Part shown: positions 53,809-63,089 of the stretch, piece by piece
How the letters are laid out: every line of letters begins with the position of its first letter
How positions within the stretch are numbered: position 1 is the stretch's first letter
Source: Carboxylicivirga sp.
Lineage (GTDB): Bacteria > Bacteroidota > Bacteroidia > Bacteroidales > Marinilabiliaceae
Direction: 5' to 3'
NCBI GenBank assembly: GCA_025210475.1
Contig: JAOARW010000107.1
Span: forward strand, 25,652-89,651
DNA: 64,000 nucleotides
Position numbers and translations under genes: made by a program
Notes under the pieces: generated by a model
Database searches by the model: none
Seen by the model: the letters and a program-made list of their open reading frames with translations, nothing else
Told to the model about the DNA's origin: nothing

Positions 53809-55725
53809 TCAGGACACCTTATTACCCAACATCTCGCGCATTGCTTTTTCAATACCGCCTTTATCAAAGCCACAAATACCATACAGCTCTGTTTGAGTAC
53901 CATGTTCGATGTATTCATCCGGTATCCCTATACGTTTCACCTGAGCACAATACCCATTGTCTGCCATAAACTCAAGCACAGCACTTCCCATTCCACCAAC
54001 AATGGTTCCATCCTCGATAGTAATTACTTTTTTGTGCTTCTTAAACACTTCATGCAGTAGTTTTTCATCCAATGGCTTGGCAAAACGAATATCGTAATGC
54101 GCAATTGAATGACCTTCATTTTCCAGTTTGGTAATTAACTGAGCAGTTTTGATACCGATTGGCCCAATGGTAACAATGGCCAATTCATCCCCTTCTTTCA
54201 ACTTGCGACCCGTTCCGATTTTAATTTCTGTAAACGGACGTTGCCAATCAATCAATGAGCCATTGCCCCTTGGATAACGAATTGAGAATGGTCCCTGATC
54301 CGGCAATTGCGCCGTATACATCAGGTTACGCAATTCTTCTTCATCCATTGGCGACGATACAATCATATTTGGTATGCCGCGCATGTACGACAAGTCATAT
54401 GCTCCATGGTGGGTAGCGCCATCGGCCCCTACTAAGCCGCCTCTGTCCAGACAGAAAACCACGTTTAATTTTTGCAGGGCAACATCATGAATTACCTGGT
54501 CGTAAGCCCGCTGCATAAACGAGGAATAGATATTACAATAAGGTACGCGTCCTTCAATGGCCAATCCGGCCGAAAAAGTTACGGCATGCTGCTCTGCAAT
54601 CCCCACATCAAATGCCCGGTCTGGCATTTTCTCCATCATTATATTAAGGCTGCAACCCGTTGGCATAGCAGGTGTAATACCAACAATTTTGTCATTCTTT
54701 TCGGCCAGTTCAACAATGGTATTTCCAAACACATCCTGAAACTTAGGGGGCTTGGGAAGGGTTGATTTGCTGACAATTTTCTGACCGGTAGTTTTATCAA
54801 ACTTATCGCCCACAGCATGCCAGGCAGTTTGATCCTCTTCGGCATATTTAAAACCCTTGCCCTTTTTAGTGATCACATGTAACACCTTTGGGCCAGGAAT
54901 ATCTTTCAGATCGCTTAATACTTTGCGTAGATGATCCACATCGTGTCCATCAACCGGACCGAAATAACGGATGTTTAATCCTTCAAATATATTGGTTTGT
55001 TTGGTCAGCAGGTTCTTCAGTGAATTATTCAACTTCGTGATCATCTCTTTGGAACGGGGACCAGTTAACTTCATTTTCTCCAGAACCTTAAAAGCTTCCG
55101 AACGAAACTTATTGTAGGTCTGTGAAGTAGCAATATCCACCAGGTAATCACTAAAACCACCCACGGCCGGATCAATGGCCATGTTATTATCATTAAGAAT
55201 CACCAGCATGTTTGCCTTTAAAGCCGACATATTGTTCAAACCTTCAAAGGCCATACCAGCTGTCATGGAGCCATCACCGATAACTGCCACCACATGCTTG
55301 TCTTTTTCGTTGTTTAAAGCTGCAGCAGCAGCCATACCCAACCCGGCAGATATGGATGTGGACGAGTGACCAACCCCAAAAGCATCGTACTCACTTTCGA
55401 AAACATTCGGAAACCCACTTATGCCTTTAAACTTACGATTGGTATGAAACACATCGCGCCTGCCGGTTAAAATTTTATGTCCATAGGCCTGATGCCCCAC
55501 ATCCCATATAATCTTGTCCTCAGGTGTATTAAACACGTAATGCAGAGCAACAGATAACTCAACCACGCCCAGGCTTGCACCAAAGTGTCCCGGGTTGCAC
55601 GACAGGGCGTCAATAATAAACTCTCGTAATTCATCACAAACTTGTGGCAAATTCCCTTCATCAACCTTTTTCAGGTCAGCGGGCGAATTAATCGAATCCA
55701 GCAAGCGGCTTGAGCCTTCCTTCAT
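53809..55725 (-). CDS. dxs: 1-deoxy-D-xylulose-5-phosphate synthase
   Basis: A 638-residue thiamine-diphosphate enzyme that makes DXP from pyruvate and glyceraldehyde 3-phosphate, the first step of the MEP isoprenoid pathway. Evidence: GHFGASLGVVELSVALHYVFNTPEDKIIWDVGHQAYGHKILTGRR, the ThDP motif GDGSMTAGMAFEGLNNMS with IVILNDNNMAI-like LVILNDNNMAID, the middle-domain RAFDVGIAEQHAVTFSAGLA, and VVFCLDRGGLVGADGATHHGAYDLSYMRGIPN. The length is normal. It is monocistronic, with the promoter at about 55780. Confidence 0.97.
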   Translation of the reverse strand: MKEGSSRLLDSINSPADLKKVDEGNLPQVCDELREFIIDALSCNPGHFGASLGVVELSVALHYVFNTPEDKIIWDVGHQAYGHKILTGRRDVFHTNRKFKGISGFPNVFESEYDAFGVGHSSTSISAGLGMAAAAALNNEKDKHVVAVIGDGSMTAGMAFEGLNNMSALKANMLVILNDNNMAIDPAVGGFSDYLVDIATSQTYNKFRSEAFKVLEKMKLTGPRSKEMITKLNNSLKNLLTKQTNIFEGLNIRYFGPVDGHDVDHLRKVLSDLKDIPGPKVLHVITKKGKGFKYAEEDQTAWHAVGDKFDKTTGQKIVSKSTLPKPPKFQDVFGNTIVELAEKNDKIVGITPAMPTGCSLNIMMEKMPDRAFDVGIAEQHAVTFSAGLAIEGRVPYCNIYSSFMQRAYDQVIHDVALQKLNVVFCLDRGGLVGADGATHHGAYDLSYMRGIPNMIVSSPMDEEELRNLMYTAQLPDQGPFSIRYPRGNGSLIDWQRPFTEIKIGTGRKLKEGDELAIVTIGPIGIKTAQLITKLENEGHSIAHYDIRFAKPLDEKLLHEVFKKHKKVITIEDGTIVGGMGSAVLEFMADNGYCAQVKRIGIPDEYIEHGTQTELYGICGFDKGGIEKAMREMLGNKVS

Positions 55726-55776
55726 ATTATTACTCTATGCTGATTTAAATTATGCTTCAATACGCATTTAACTGCG

Positions 55777-55784
55777 CAAAGATA
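55777..55784 (-). promoter_or_regulatory. dxs -7 box
   Basis: The complement of 55777-55784 reads TATCTTTG, a full match to TAnnTTTG, about 52 bases before the dxs start codon. No TTG is found at the usual distance. Confidence 0.5.
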
Positions 55785-56080
55785 ATAAGAATGCTAAAAT
55801 GAATATGTATTAATGCTTATTTACATTGGATGTTAATAAGCGAAACAGAAATACCCTCTAAGTCCAAATATATCAACACATACCAAGTTCAACATGTAAT
55901 CAAACGGACTTTATCAGCTTGTTAGTATTGTCTTCTGCTCATCGTATTTCGAACTTCGAAAAGCACATTTACCACTTGCAATCGACTATACTAATCATAT
56001 GAAGAAATTGAGTTCAAAAAACTAAGTGCTTTTGATTCAAAAGGTGGATACTAGCAACGTATTTACATGGCGGTTTCATG

Positions 56081-56088
56081 TATTTTTG
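56081..56088 (+). promoter_or_regulatory. -7 box of the OmpA-like gene
   Basis: TATTTTTG matches TAnnTTTG, 108 bases before the proposed ATG. No clear -33 TTG is present. Confidence 0.45.
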
Positions 56089-56195
56089 CAATCTTTGAAT
56101 GGAAAACAACGTTAATTTTAAAAGCCATAATTATGCCGTTTGGGTTACTAAAAATCCTAAGGCTAATATTTCATCTGAATAAAATGATAAACAAT

Positions 56196-57206
56196 ATGAA
56201 GTCCATCTTATTCCTTGCCGGATTCACACTTCTAATCTCAGCATGTGTTCCTTTAAAGCAGTTTGAAGAATTAAGTGAAGAGAATAATCAATTGGAAAAC
56301 AAAGCCAATGAGCTTTCTAAAGATAACGATGCGCTTAAAGTTCAGAATCGGGAATTATCTGCCGATTTAGATCGTTTTAAAAGTAAAGTAGATCAGCTGC
56401 AGGAAGATTTAAAAAACCTGACGCAACAAAAAGAACGACTGCAACAACGTTATGACGATCTTAATCAGAATTACTCTCAAGCCCTGGAAGGACTCAAAAA
56501 TAAAAGAGGTAGCTCTGTTGATAATAAACGACTATTGGAATATCTGCAAAAACTGCAGGAAGATCTGCAAAAACGAGAAGATGAGTTGGCACTGGCCGAA
56601 CAAGCCATTAATGAAAAGAAACGTAGCCTTGAACTGGCTCAACAAGAACTGGATCAGGCGCAGGCCCAGTTAAACGAACAAAACAAAAGGCTGGTTGAGT
56701 TGGAGCAAATGCTTAAAGCCAAAGATGAAGCCATGCATGCTTTGAAAAAAACCATAAGTGATGCATTAACAGGTTTCTCTGGCGATGAACTACAGGTGCA
56801 TATGAAAGATGGAAAAGTTTATGTTTCACTGGAAGAAAAACTTTTATTCCAATCGGGCAAGTACGAAGTTAATCAGCAAGGAAAATCGGCCTTAGTTAAA
56901 ATTGCTACAGTTTTGGAGCAAAATCCTGACATCGATATACTTGTTGAAGGACACACCGATAATGTACCGTACCGCGGCAGTGGCGTATTAAAGGATAATT
57001 GGGATTTAAGTGTTAAGCGAGCAACTACTGTCGTGCGAATACTAATTGACAATAGTAAAATTGTACCAAGTCGCATCACTGCTGCTGGTCGAAGCAAGTA
57101 CATCCCTGTAGTTGAAGGCAATACAAGTGCTGCTTTACAAAAAAACAGACGAACAGAAATAATTTTAGCACCAAATTGGAACGAAGTTCTAAAGCTTATT
57201 AATTAA
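56196..57206 (+). CDS. OmpA family lipoprotein with long coiled coil
   Basis: A 336-residue protein from the ATG at 56196, which starts a lipoprotein signal (MKSILFLAGFTLLISAC, Cys17). Residues 25-190 are an almost unbroken coiled coil of charged heptads (EENNQLENKANELSKDNDAL and onward). The OmpA C-terminal peptidoglycan-binding domain spans about 205-325: FQSGKYEVNQQGKSALVKIA, DIDILVEGHTDNVPY and SKYIPVVEGNTSAALQKNRRTEII, with the Asp and Arg that contact diaminopimelate. It tethers the outer membrane to peptidoglycan. The next gene starts 6 bases after the stop. Confidence 0.92.
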   Translation: MKSILFLAGFTLLISACVPLKQFEELSEENNQLENKANELSKDNDALKVQNRELSADLDRFKSKVDQLQEDLKNLTQQKERLQQRYDDLNQNYSQALEGLKNKRGSSVDNKRLLEYLQKLQEDLQKREDELALAEQAINEKKRSLELAQQELDQAQAQLNEQNKRLVELEQMLKAKDEAMHALKKTISDALTGFSGDELQVHMKDGKVYVSLEEKLLFQSGKYEVNQQGKSALVKIATVLEQNPDIDILVEGHTDNVPYRGSGVLKDNWDLSVKRATTVVRILIDNSKIVPSRITAAGRSKYIPVVEGNTSAALQKNRRTEIILAPNWNEVLKLIN

Positions 57207-57212
57207 GGATAC

Positions 57213-58226
57213 ATGGTAATCAGGGCATTTTTTATCGAGGCATGGGCCATTTTCAACGCCTTAACATGGTGCCGAATGATTAATGCCCTGAAAATTACTT
57301 CCTCTTATTTAATCAGCTACTTCACAAAAAAAGTAAGGCTTTCAGGCTTTCCAATGGCTTTTTCCATTGAACCAACGAGTATTTGTAATCTTCAATGTCC
57401 TGAATGTCCTACCGGAGCAAATCTTTTAAAACGCCCCCGAGGCATGATTGGTATCTCTCACTACCGTGATTTACTCGATCAGTTGGCTGGAAAATTAATC
57501 TACCTCAACTTATATGTTCAGGGAGAACCATTGATGCACCCTGAATTTGCTGATTTAGTGAAGATCGCCACTAGTCATAAACTTTACACATCCACCTCTA
57601 CCAATGGCCATTTTATGAATCAAACACTGGCTACTAACTTGGTGAAGAATGGCTTAAAACGGCTTATCTTTTCAGTGGACGGAACAAGCCAGGAAAGCTA
57701 CGGTTTATATCGTGTTGGAGGTCAGTTTGAAAAAGTTAAATCTAGTATTGAACAGGTTGTTGCCGCCAAAAAGGAGGCAGGTTCTCTGTATCCACTGGTT
57801 GTTATGCAGTTTCTGGTTTTTCAGCACAATGAGCATGAAGTGCCTGAAATTAAGAAACTGGCTCGTTCATTAAATGTCGATAAGCTGGAAATTAAAACGG
57901 CACAGCTAAACCATTTCGGTACAATGCGCCCCCCAATCAACGCGCGATACAGCCGATATGCCGACGAGTTGGGACAGATACTAAAGCGTAAAGAAAGAAA
58001 TCGATGCTGGCGTCAGTGGCATTCGGCTACTTCTACCTGGGATGGCAATATTGCCCCGTGTTGTTATGATAAGGATGCGGATTATGCTATGGGCAATGCA
58101 GTAAATCATGATTTTGATAAAATCTGGCATGGATCAAAAAGTATTAATTTCAAGGATCAGATTCTAAAAAATCGAAGCCAGATTAACATCTGCTCTAACT
58201 GCCCGGAAGGCAAGCACCTGTTTTAA
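57213..58226 (+). CDS. radical SAM protein with SPASM-type C-terminus
   Basis: A 337-residue enzyme. The radical SAM cluster motif is CNLQCPEC (Cys58, Cys62, Cys65), preceded by SIEPTSI. The barrel continues with NLYVQGEPLMHPEF, STSTNGHFMNQ and RLIFSVDGTSQESYGLYRVGG. The C-terminus carries RCWRQWHSATSTWDGNIAPCCYDKDADYAMGNA and ICSNCPEGKHLF, cysteines that fit a SPASM or Twitch auxiliary cluster. The reaction is unknown; peptide or metabolite modification is possible, but no precursor peptide gene is seen nearby. The likely start could also be M48. It is 6 bases from the OmpA-like gene. Confidence 0.88.
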   Translation: MVIRAFFIEAWAIFNALTWCRMINALKITSSYLISYFTKKVRLSGFPMAFSIEPTSICNLQCPECPTGANLLKRPRGMIGISHYRDLLDQLAGKLIYLNLYVQGEPLMHPEFADLVKIATSHKLYTSTSTNGHFMNQTLATNLVKNGLKRLIFSVDGTSQESYGLYRVGGQFEKVKSSIEQVVAAKKEAGSLYPLVVMQFLVFQHNEHEVPEIKKLARSLNVDKLEIKTAQLNHFGTMRPPINARYSRYADELGQILKRKERNRCWRQWHSATSTWDGNIAPCCYDKDADYAMGNAVNHDFDKIWHGSKSINFKDQILKNRSQINICSNCPEGKHLF

Positions 58227-58406
58227 CCAAACCATTCCTTCTTAACGCCACAATGCCATTTAATCACACTATACTTGCCGTTAATAAAACACAAGGCAAA
58301 ATTTCGAAAAAATAAATAGTTTAACTGTTATAATTATTTAACTTTAGCAAGAATTCTAAAAAAAAGACCGTTGAATTTGCGCACAATATAAGGCCTTAAA
58401 CAAGCG

Positions 58407-60233
58407 ATGGGAAAAGTTACTAAGGCAAGATTATATCGAATACTGGATGTTTTTATACGAAGGAGGTTAGGCCCAACCACCTTGCGTGCAGGAGGTGGAC
58501 TGCATTATTGGCGTGAACGTATTTTTCATTATTTCTCTATTGGTGTGATATTTATAGGTTTGGTAATGTACCTTTACCTGGGACTTTCATTTATCAAACA
58601 AGGAGAGTATGCCTACACAGTTTTTGCATCTTTCATCTTCTTCTCTGCTGTATTTGTTACAACGGTTCGAAGTTTACCATTCAAATTCAGGGTATCCTGG
58701 TTATTATTTCTGATTTACCTCATTGGTATATATTCGTTGCTCGAAAGTAACAACTCTGCTTTAGGCTTTGCCTTCTTTATATCCTATGCCCTATTATCGG
58801 GTATATTGGTTGGGCAAAAACGAGCCTGGATGTCAGTCATTACCATCTCGCTTGCGCTTGCTCTCATTGGCGGCTTGCTTTATAGCTCATTGATTACAAT
58901 ACCATTTAAGGCGACCATACCATTACAGGATTACATCAAATCCTCGCTAATCTTCCTGGTAATAACTTTGGTAACGCTGTTTCCATTAGTTAGTCTCATC
59001 AACGGACTTATATTTAATCTTGAGAAAGAAACCCGTTTCCGCAGACTGTTAAGGCGCGATCACGAAGATTTGACTTTGGCCAAGCGAAAGGCCGAAGAAA
59101 GTGATCATCTGAAAACAGCATTTCTGTCAAATATGTCGCATGAGATTAGAACCCCGATGAATGCCATTCTGGGATTCTCCAATCTACTTTCTCATCCCGA
59201 TATCAGCATGACCGAAAAAGAGGAGTTTATCAATTTGATTCGCATCAATGGTAAAAACCTGCTGACACTGGTCGAAGACATCATCGACATTTCTAAAATT
59301 GACAGTGGTCAGTTACAGATAAAAAATGCGCCTTGTAAGCTGCATGAGTTAATGTTACAGGTGTATGAATCTTTTCAGGATGATATTAAACGCCGTGGTT
59401 TATTTAACCTTAAACTCTACTTGAAAGAAGGTGTTAGCGACGAAAACATTCGCATCTTAACCGACGAACATCGACTCAAACAAATATTGGTAAACCTAGT
59501 GGGCAATGCCGTTAAATTTACCGAGCGAGGATTTGTTGAGTTTGGCTACACTCAAGAAGATGATCAATTTCTTCGCTTCTATGTAAAAGACACAGGTATT
59601 GGCTTACCGCAAGGAAAAGAAAATGAGATTTTCGAGAGATTCTCGAAATTCAATAGCGATAAAGAACGCCTTTATGGTGGAACCGGAATCGGCTTATCAA
59701 TTGCCAAACATTTGGTAACACTTATGGGTGGTGAAATTTGGGTTGAATCAGAACCGCTTGTTGGTACCACATTCTATTTCACGCTGCCTTACCACCGCTT
59801 GGCTGTGCCGGTAGGTTCACTGGAAGATAAAAAGGAACCGGTACGTGATTTTAACTGGGAAGGAAAAACATTTCTGGTTGCCGAAGATGAAGAAGACAAC
59901 TTCAGATACATAGAAGTGGCATTGGCGCTTTCAAATGCGAGCTTAATCTGGGCTCGTGATGGAAAAGAAGCGGTTGATGTATTTAAACGAATTAATGGCA
60001 TTGACCTCGTACTAATGGATATCAAAATGCCATTAATGGATGGTTATACTGCCACTCGCGAAATCAAAAACATCAGCAACGATGTTCCGGTGATTGCTCA
60101 AACCGCTTATGCCATGTCGGAAGAGAAAGAGAAATCACGCGAAGCCGGCTGTGATGACTACATTGCCAAACCCATCGGTTACGAAGACCTTTTGACGACC
60201 ATCAACCGATACGTTCCAAGCAACGGAGACTAG
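58407..60233 (+). CDS. membrane hybrid histidine kinase
   Basis: A 608-residue protein. The N-terminal 215 residues contain six hydrophobic segments (for example FSIGVIFIGLVMYLYLGLSF, SWLLFLIYLIGIYSLL and SSLIFLVITLVTLFPLVSLI), a multi-span sensor with no known name. Then HisKA with FLSNMSHEIRTPMNAILGFSNLL (about 240), HATPase (NLVGNAVKFT, DTGIGL, GGTGIGLSIAKHLVTLMGG) and a receiver (VAEDEEDNFRYIE, LVLMDIKMPLMDG, AQTAYA, IAKPIG). It is preceded by a 180-base leader and stands alone. The stimulus is unknown; the closely packed spans could sense membrane state. Confidence 0.91.
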   Translation: MGKVTKARLYRILDVFIRRRLGPTTLRAGGGLHYWRERIFHYFSIGVIFIGLVMYLYLGLSFIKQGEYAYTVFASFIFFSAVFVTTVRSLPFKFRVSWLLFLIYLIGIYSLLESNNSALGFAFFISYALLSGILVGQKRAWMSVITISLALALIGGLLYSSLITIPFKATIPLQDYIKSSLIFLVITLVTLFPLVSLINGLIFNLEKETRFRRLLRRDHEDLTLAKRKAEESDHLKTAFLSNMSHEIRTPMNAILGFSNLLSHPDISMTEKEEFINLIRINGKNLLTLVEDIIDISKIDSGQLQIKNAPCKLHELMLQVYESFQDDIKRRGLFNLKLYLKEGVSDENIRILTDEHRLKQILVNLVGNAVKFTERGFVEFGYTQEDDQFLRFYVKDTGIGLPQGKENEIFERFSKFNSDKERLYGGTGIGLSIAKHLVTLMGGEIWVESEPLVGTTFYFTLPYHRLAVPVGSLEDKKEPVRDFNWEGKTFLVAEDEEDNFRYIEVALALSNASLIWARDGKEAVDVFKRINGIDLVLMDIKMPLMDGYTATREIKNISNDVPVIAQTAYAMSEEKEKSREAGCDDYIAKPIGYEDLLTTINRYVPSNGD

Positions 60234-60466
60234 TTTCCCTTTTTCTGAACTTTTTCACCTCCTTTTATTTATGCATACATAAGCCTATTAAACTGACACT
60301 TAAGTGCGGTAACAACTATTTATTTCGCATTAATTTTTAGCCTATTTGATACTTTAAACTACGTGTGGCATACAATTTAAATGTCATACCAATACAACAG
60401 TGAGAATGTTATCAGGGCCCGAAAAACATAAGCTGAAACTTGTATAACCTTTTAAATTGACAAGTT

Positions 60467-60970
60467 ATGAAAGCGAAATATATTTTAATACTGATAGCCA
60501 TTATATCAACCAGTTGTTCCAAATCTGTTTTAAGCGATATGGAGATAACTGATCCGCATCTTTTAAAAGTAAAAGTGAAGATTGAACAGAACCAATACGA
60601 CGAAAGGGAAGTACAGGTATTAATAAGAGATAAAAACAACCGCCCTGTTGATCTATTGTCAGGAAAAGTTATTGTGAATGATCACATTGTATTGTTCGAC
60701 AGAGCCGAAATTAACTCGGCAGGTGCAAGGGGATATATCTACCATCCATATAGTAATGAGCAGATATTTAAAATAACCATCTACTGGAATTCGTACGATT
60801 CACATACTTTTATATTAAGCCCGCAAAATGGCTGGCCGGGATTTGATTCACCAAGTTGTTCCTGTAGCTATGATCATGAGCCTGATTATTACTATGACAA
60901 TTATTCATTAAAACCAGCGCCATTTTATGGTCACGAAATAAATGTCGTTTACAACATTATAAATTGGTAG
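60467..60970 (+). CDS. lipoprotein, unknown
   Basis: A 167-residue protein with a lipoprotein signal (MKAKYILILIAIISTSC, Cys17). The mature part has beta-rich segments (KVKVKIEQNQYDEREVQVLIRD, VIVNDHIVLFDRAEIN), like an outer-membrane-exposed domain. It ends with a compact Cys/Tyr-rich loop (PSCSCSYDHEPDYYYDNYS). No family is recognised. It has its own terminator and is followed by hutG. Surface exposure is probable. Confidence 0.65.
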   Translation: MKAKYILILIAIISTSCSKSVLSDMEITDPHLLKVKVKIEQNQYDEREVQVLIRDKNNRPVDLLSGKVIVNDHIVLFDRAEINSAGARGYIYHPYSNEQIFKITIYWNSYDSHTFILSPQNGWPGFDSPSCSCSYDHEPDYYYDNYSLKPAPFYGHEINVVYNIINW

Positions 60971-60999
60971 CAATGTTGTAAACCAATTATACCAGCGAG

Positions 61000-61027
61000 A
61001 GAAAGGCCCGAAAGGGTCTTTTTTGTT
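61000..61027 (+). terminator. intrinsic terminator
   Basis: AAAGGCCC (61002-61009) pairs with GGGTCTTT (61014-61021, with one G-T pair) around a short loop, followed by a T run, 30 bases after the lipoprotein gene. Confidence 0.72.
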
Positions 61028-61099
61028 TTTATCGGTTACAAGTGATGCAAATCAGGAGGAATGGTTGTAAATACTTTCACCTTTGCAAAAAAAGTAATC

Positions 61100-62089
61100 A
61101 TGCTAGAAAGGTACCGGGCTCCTCTCCCATTAAAAGGTCGTATAGACAGCACAACCGACCCAGCGGCATTTAGGTGGCATCAGATTATAAAAGCCATCAA
61201 CCTAAATGAGTCAATGGATATTGACAACAAGGTATTAATTATCTGCTTTCTAGGCTTTTGCTGCGACGAAGGTGTTAAGCGAAACATGGGGCGTTCGGGA
61301 GCTGCCAAAGGGCCTGCCAGCATACGACAGGAAATGGCCAACTGGCCGGCAAATTGCCTACCTCATGCACAACTTTATGATGCTGGCGATATAACCTGCT
61401 ACGACGGCAATCTTGAAGAATCACAGGAGGAACTTGCTTTTGCTGTTCAAAAACTAATCTACTATGGCTTCTTTCCTATTTTGCTCGGTGGTGGGCATGA
61501 AATTGCCCTGGGACATTTTAATGGTATATTAAAAAGCACCCATAATGCACCGGCCATAATCAACTTTGATGCTCATCTGGATTTAAGACCGGTTATTGAA
61601 AAAGGTTCATCTGGAACCATGTTTAATCAGATTCAACAGATTTGTAACAGCGAGAAACAGGCCTTTAATTATTTATGTGTAGGTACACAGACTTATGCCA
61701 ATACACAAAGTCTTTTTGCCAAAGCCGACGAGCTTGGTGCCGAATATATTCTGGCCAAAAACATCGATCCATCTACAAAAGACAAGGTAAAACAGCAAAT
61801 TATCAGCTTTGTAAATGATAAGCCAACGGTTTATGTTACGATCTGTACTGATGTTCTTTCCGCCGCACATGCACCAGGTGTTTCGGCCGTTCAACCATTT
61901 GGATTAGATCCCGAGTTGGTTCTTTATTTTATTAAGGAAATTATTAAAACAGGTAAAGTTTGCAGCATCGATTTTGCCGAGGTATCTCCCCGTTTTGACG
62001 CGGATAACCGCACGGCCAAACTAATTGCAGTATATATTTACGCCGTAATTAATTCATTGATAGAAACGAAATCTAACCGATTGTACTAA
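61100..62089 (+). CDS. hutG: formimidoylglutamase (arginase family), probable
   Basis: A 329-residue enzyme from the ATG at 61100 (MLERYRAPLPLKGRID); the 13-codon upstream extension has no family match. Manganese ligands of the arginase/agmatinase/formiminoglutamase fold are seen in LGGGHEIALGHFNG, INFDAHLDLRPV and TICTDVLSAAHAPGVSA. The GFCCDEGVKRNMGRSGAAKGPASIRQ segment is typical of HutG, which hydrolyses N-formimino-L-glutamate to formamide and glutamate. hutU occurs at 22280, consistent with a split pathway. Overlap with the convergent regulator gene is 17 bases. Confidence 0.88.
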   Translation: MLERYRAPLPLKGRIDSTTDPAAFRWHQIIKAINLNESMDIDNKVLIICFLGFCCDEGVKRNMGRSGAAKGPASIRQEMANWPANCLPHAQLYDAGDITCYDGNLEESQEELAFAVQKLIYYGFFPILLGGGHEIALGHFNGILKSTHNAPAIINFDAHLDLRPVIEKGSSGTMFNQIQQICNSEKQAFNYLCVGTQTYANTQSLFAKADELGAEYILAKNIDPSTKDKVKQQIISFVNDKPTVYVTICTDVLSAAHAPGVSAVQPFGLDPELVLYFIKEIIKTGKVCSIDFAEVSPRFDADNRTAKLIAVYIYAVINSLIETKSNRLY

Positions 62090-62768
62090 TCTCTAATAAT
62101 TTATCAGCATCGAGTATCTCAATCTCACTGCAATGCATGGCAATTAATCCTTCTTCTTTGAATTTGGTCAGAATGCGAGTTGTACTTTCAACCGACATAC
62201 TGGCCAGTTCAGCTAAATCCTTTCGGGTAAGTTGAAGCGGAAACTTATCGGTTTTATATATACGATTTGATAAGCATAACAAAACATCGGCCAGTCGACC
62301 ATAAGTCTGCTTTTTAGTCAAGCAAAAGAATCGTCCATTAATAATCACCGAATTTTCGGCAAGCATACTTATCACTTGTCCGGCAAACTTGCCATTACTG
62401 CTAATTAAGCTTTTAAATGCACCAATCTCAATGAGCTTGACCGTCGAATCCATATACGTCTGCGCACTATAGGGAAAAGTATTGTTCCCCTCAAATAATG
62501 ACGGTAGACCTATGATATTAACTGCTGGTAGTATTTTTAATATTAAGGAATCATTTCCGTTCTCGAGGTAAATCTTAGCCAGCCCTTCTTTAATAACCAT
62601 TATATGCGAAGCGAAAGAACCTTGTTTACAAATGGTTTCACCACGTTTGTATTCTACCTCAACACTGTTTTCTTCTACAAAAGCAAGTTCATCTTTTGTA
62701 AGGTCATCGAAACAACATAAAGGATTTTCACCTACAGAACAACCATTATAAACAACTGATTTTGGCAT
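62073..62768 (-). CDS. Crp/Fnr family regulator
   Basis: A 231-residue protein. A cyclic-nucleotide-binding-like beta-roll spans about 20-135 (KRGETICKQGSFASHIMVIKEGLAKIYLENG) and a Crp-type helix-turn-helix spans about 175-225 (LPLQLTRKDLAELASMSVESTTRILTKFKEEGLI-like: the run QLTRKDLAELASMSVESTTR). Cysteines at 10, 18, 19 and 47 lie near the N-terminus, which may point to a redox or iron-sulfur input. The effector is not known. It is divergent from the multihaem cytochrome gene, 321 bases away. The 3' end overlaps hutG by 17 bases. Confidence 0.88.
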   Translation of the reverse strand: MPKSVVYNGCSVGENPLCCFDDLTKDELAFVEENSVEVEYKRGETICKQGSFASHIMVIKEGLAKIYLENGNDSLILKILPAVNIIGLPSLFEGNNTFPYSAQTYMDSTVKLIEIGAFKSLISSNGKFAGQVISMLAENSVIINGRFFCLTKKQTYGRLADVLLCLSNRIYKTDKFPLQLTRKDLAELASMSVESTTRILTKFKEEGLIAMHCSEIEILDADKLLEISTIG

Positions 62769-63089
62769 AGCACTAACATTATGGGGTTAGACAAATATAA
62801 TCATTCCACTTAAAATTCAATGAGCTCCAACCATGTTATAAAATATTATAATACACTACATATCAACACAAAACACACCCTACAACTTATACTAACACAA
62901 TTTGGTTGTGTAATGATACATGAAATTATCCGGCTTGTTACGGTAATAACTGCGTAATGCATCATGTTTTTTCTTGATCTGTATCAGTCCAAATGCTTTT
63001 TCATTGACCGAGAAAGTCCGTTTTGTTGCTACCTAAATTATATAGAGAAAAAATTCTTCAAAGCTAATTTTGCTTCAAATCCAATTAGT
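62769..63089. other. intergenic region upstream of the cytochrome gene
   Basis: No gene is supported in this 321-base stretch. The upstream part of the cytochrome frame (62964-63089) lacks a signal peptide and is not treated as coding. GTTACGGTAATAAC near 62937-62950 contains the half-palindrome TTACGGTAA and could be a regulator site, but it is not a convincing Crp/Fnr operator. No clear TAnnTTTG is seen. Confidence 0.4.

Larger units (their letters stand above)
55726..56195. other. intergenic region with two divergent promoters
   Basis: No gene is supported in this 470-base stretch. It holds the dxs -7 box (55777-55784, minus strand) and the OmpA-like gene's -7 box (56081-56088, plus strand). 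The remaining sequence is AT-rich and shows no repeats or hairpins. The 43-codon upstream extension of the OmpA frame (56067-56195) crosses the -7 box and is not treated as coding. Confidence 0.55.
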
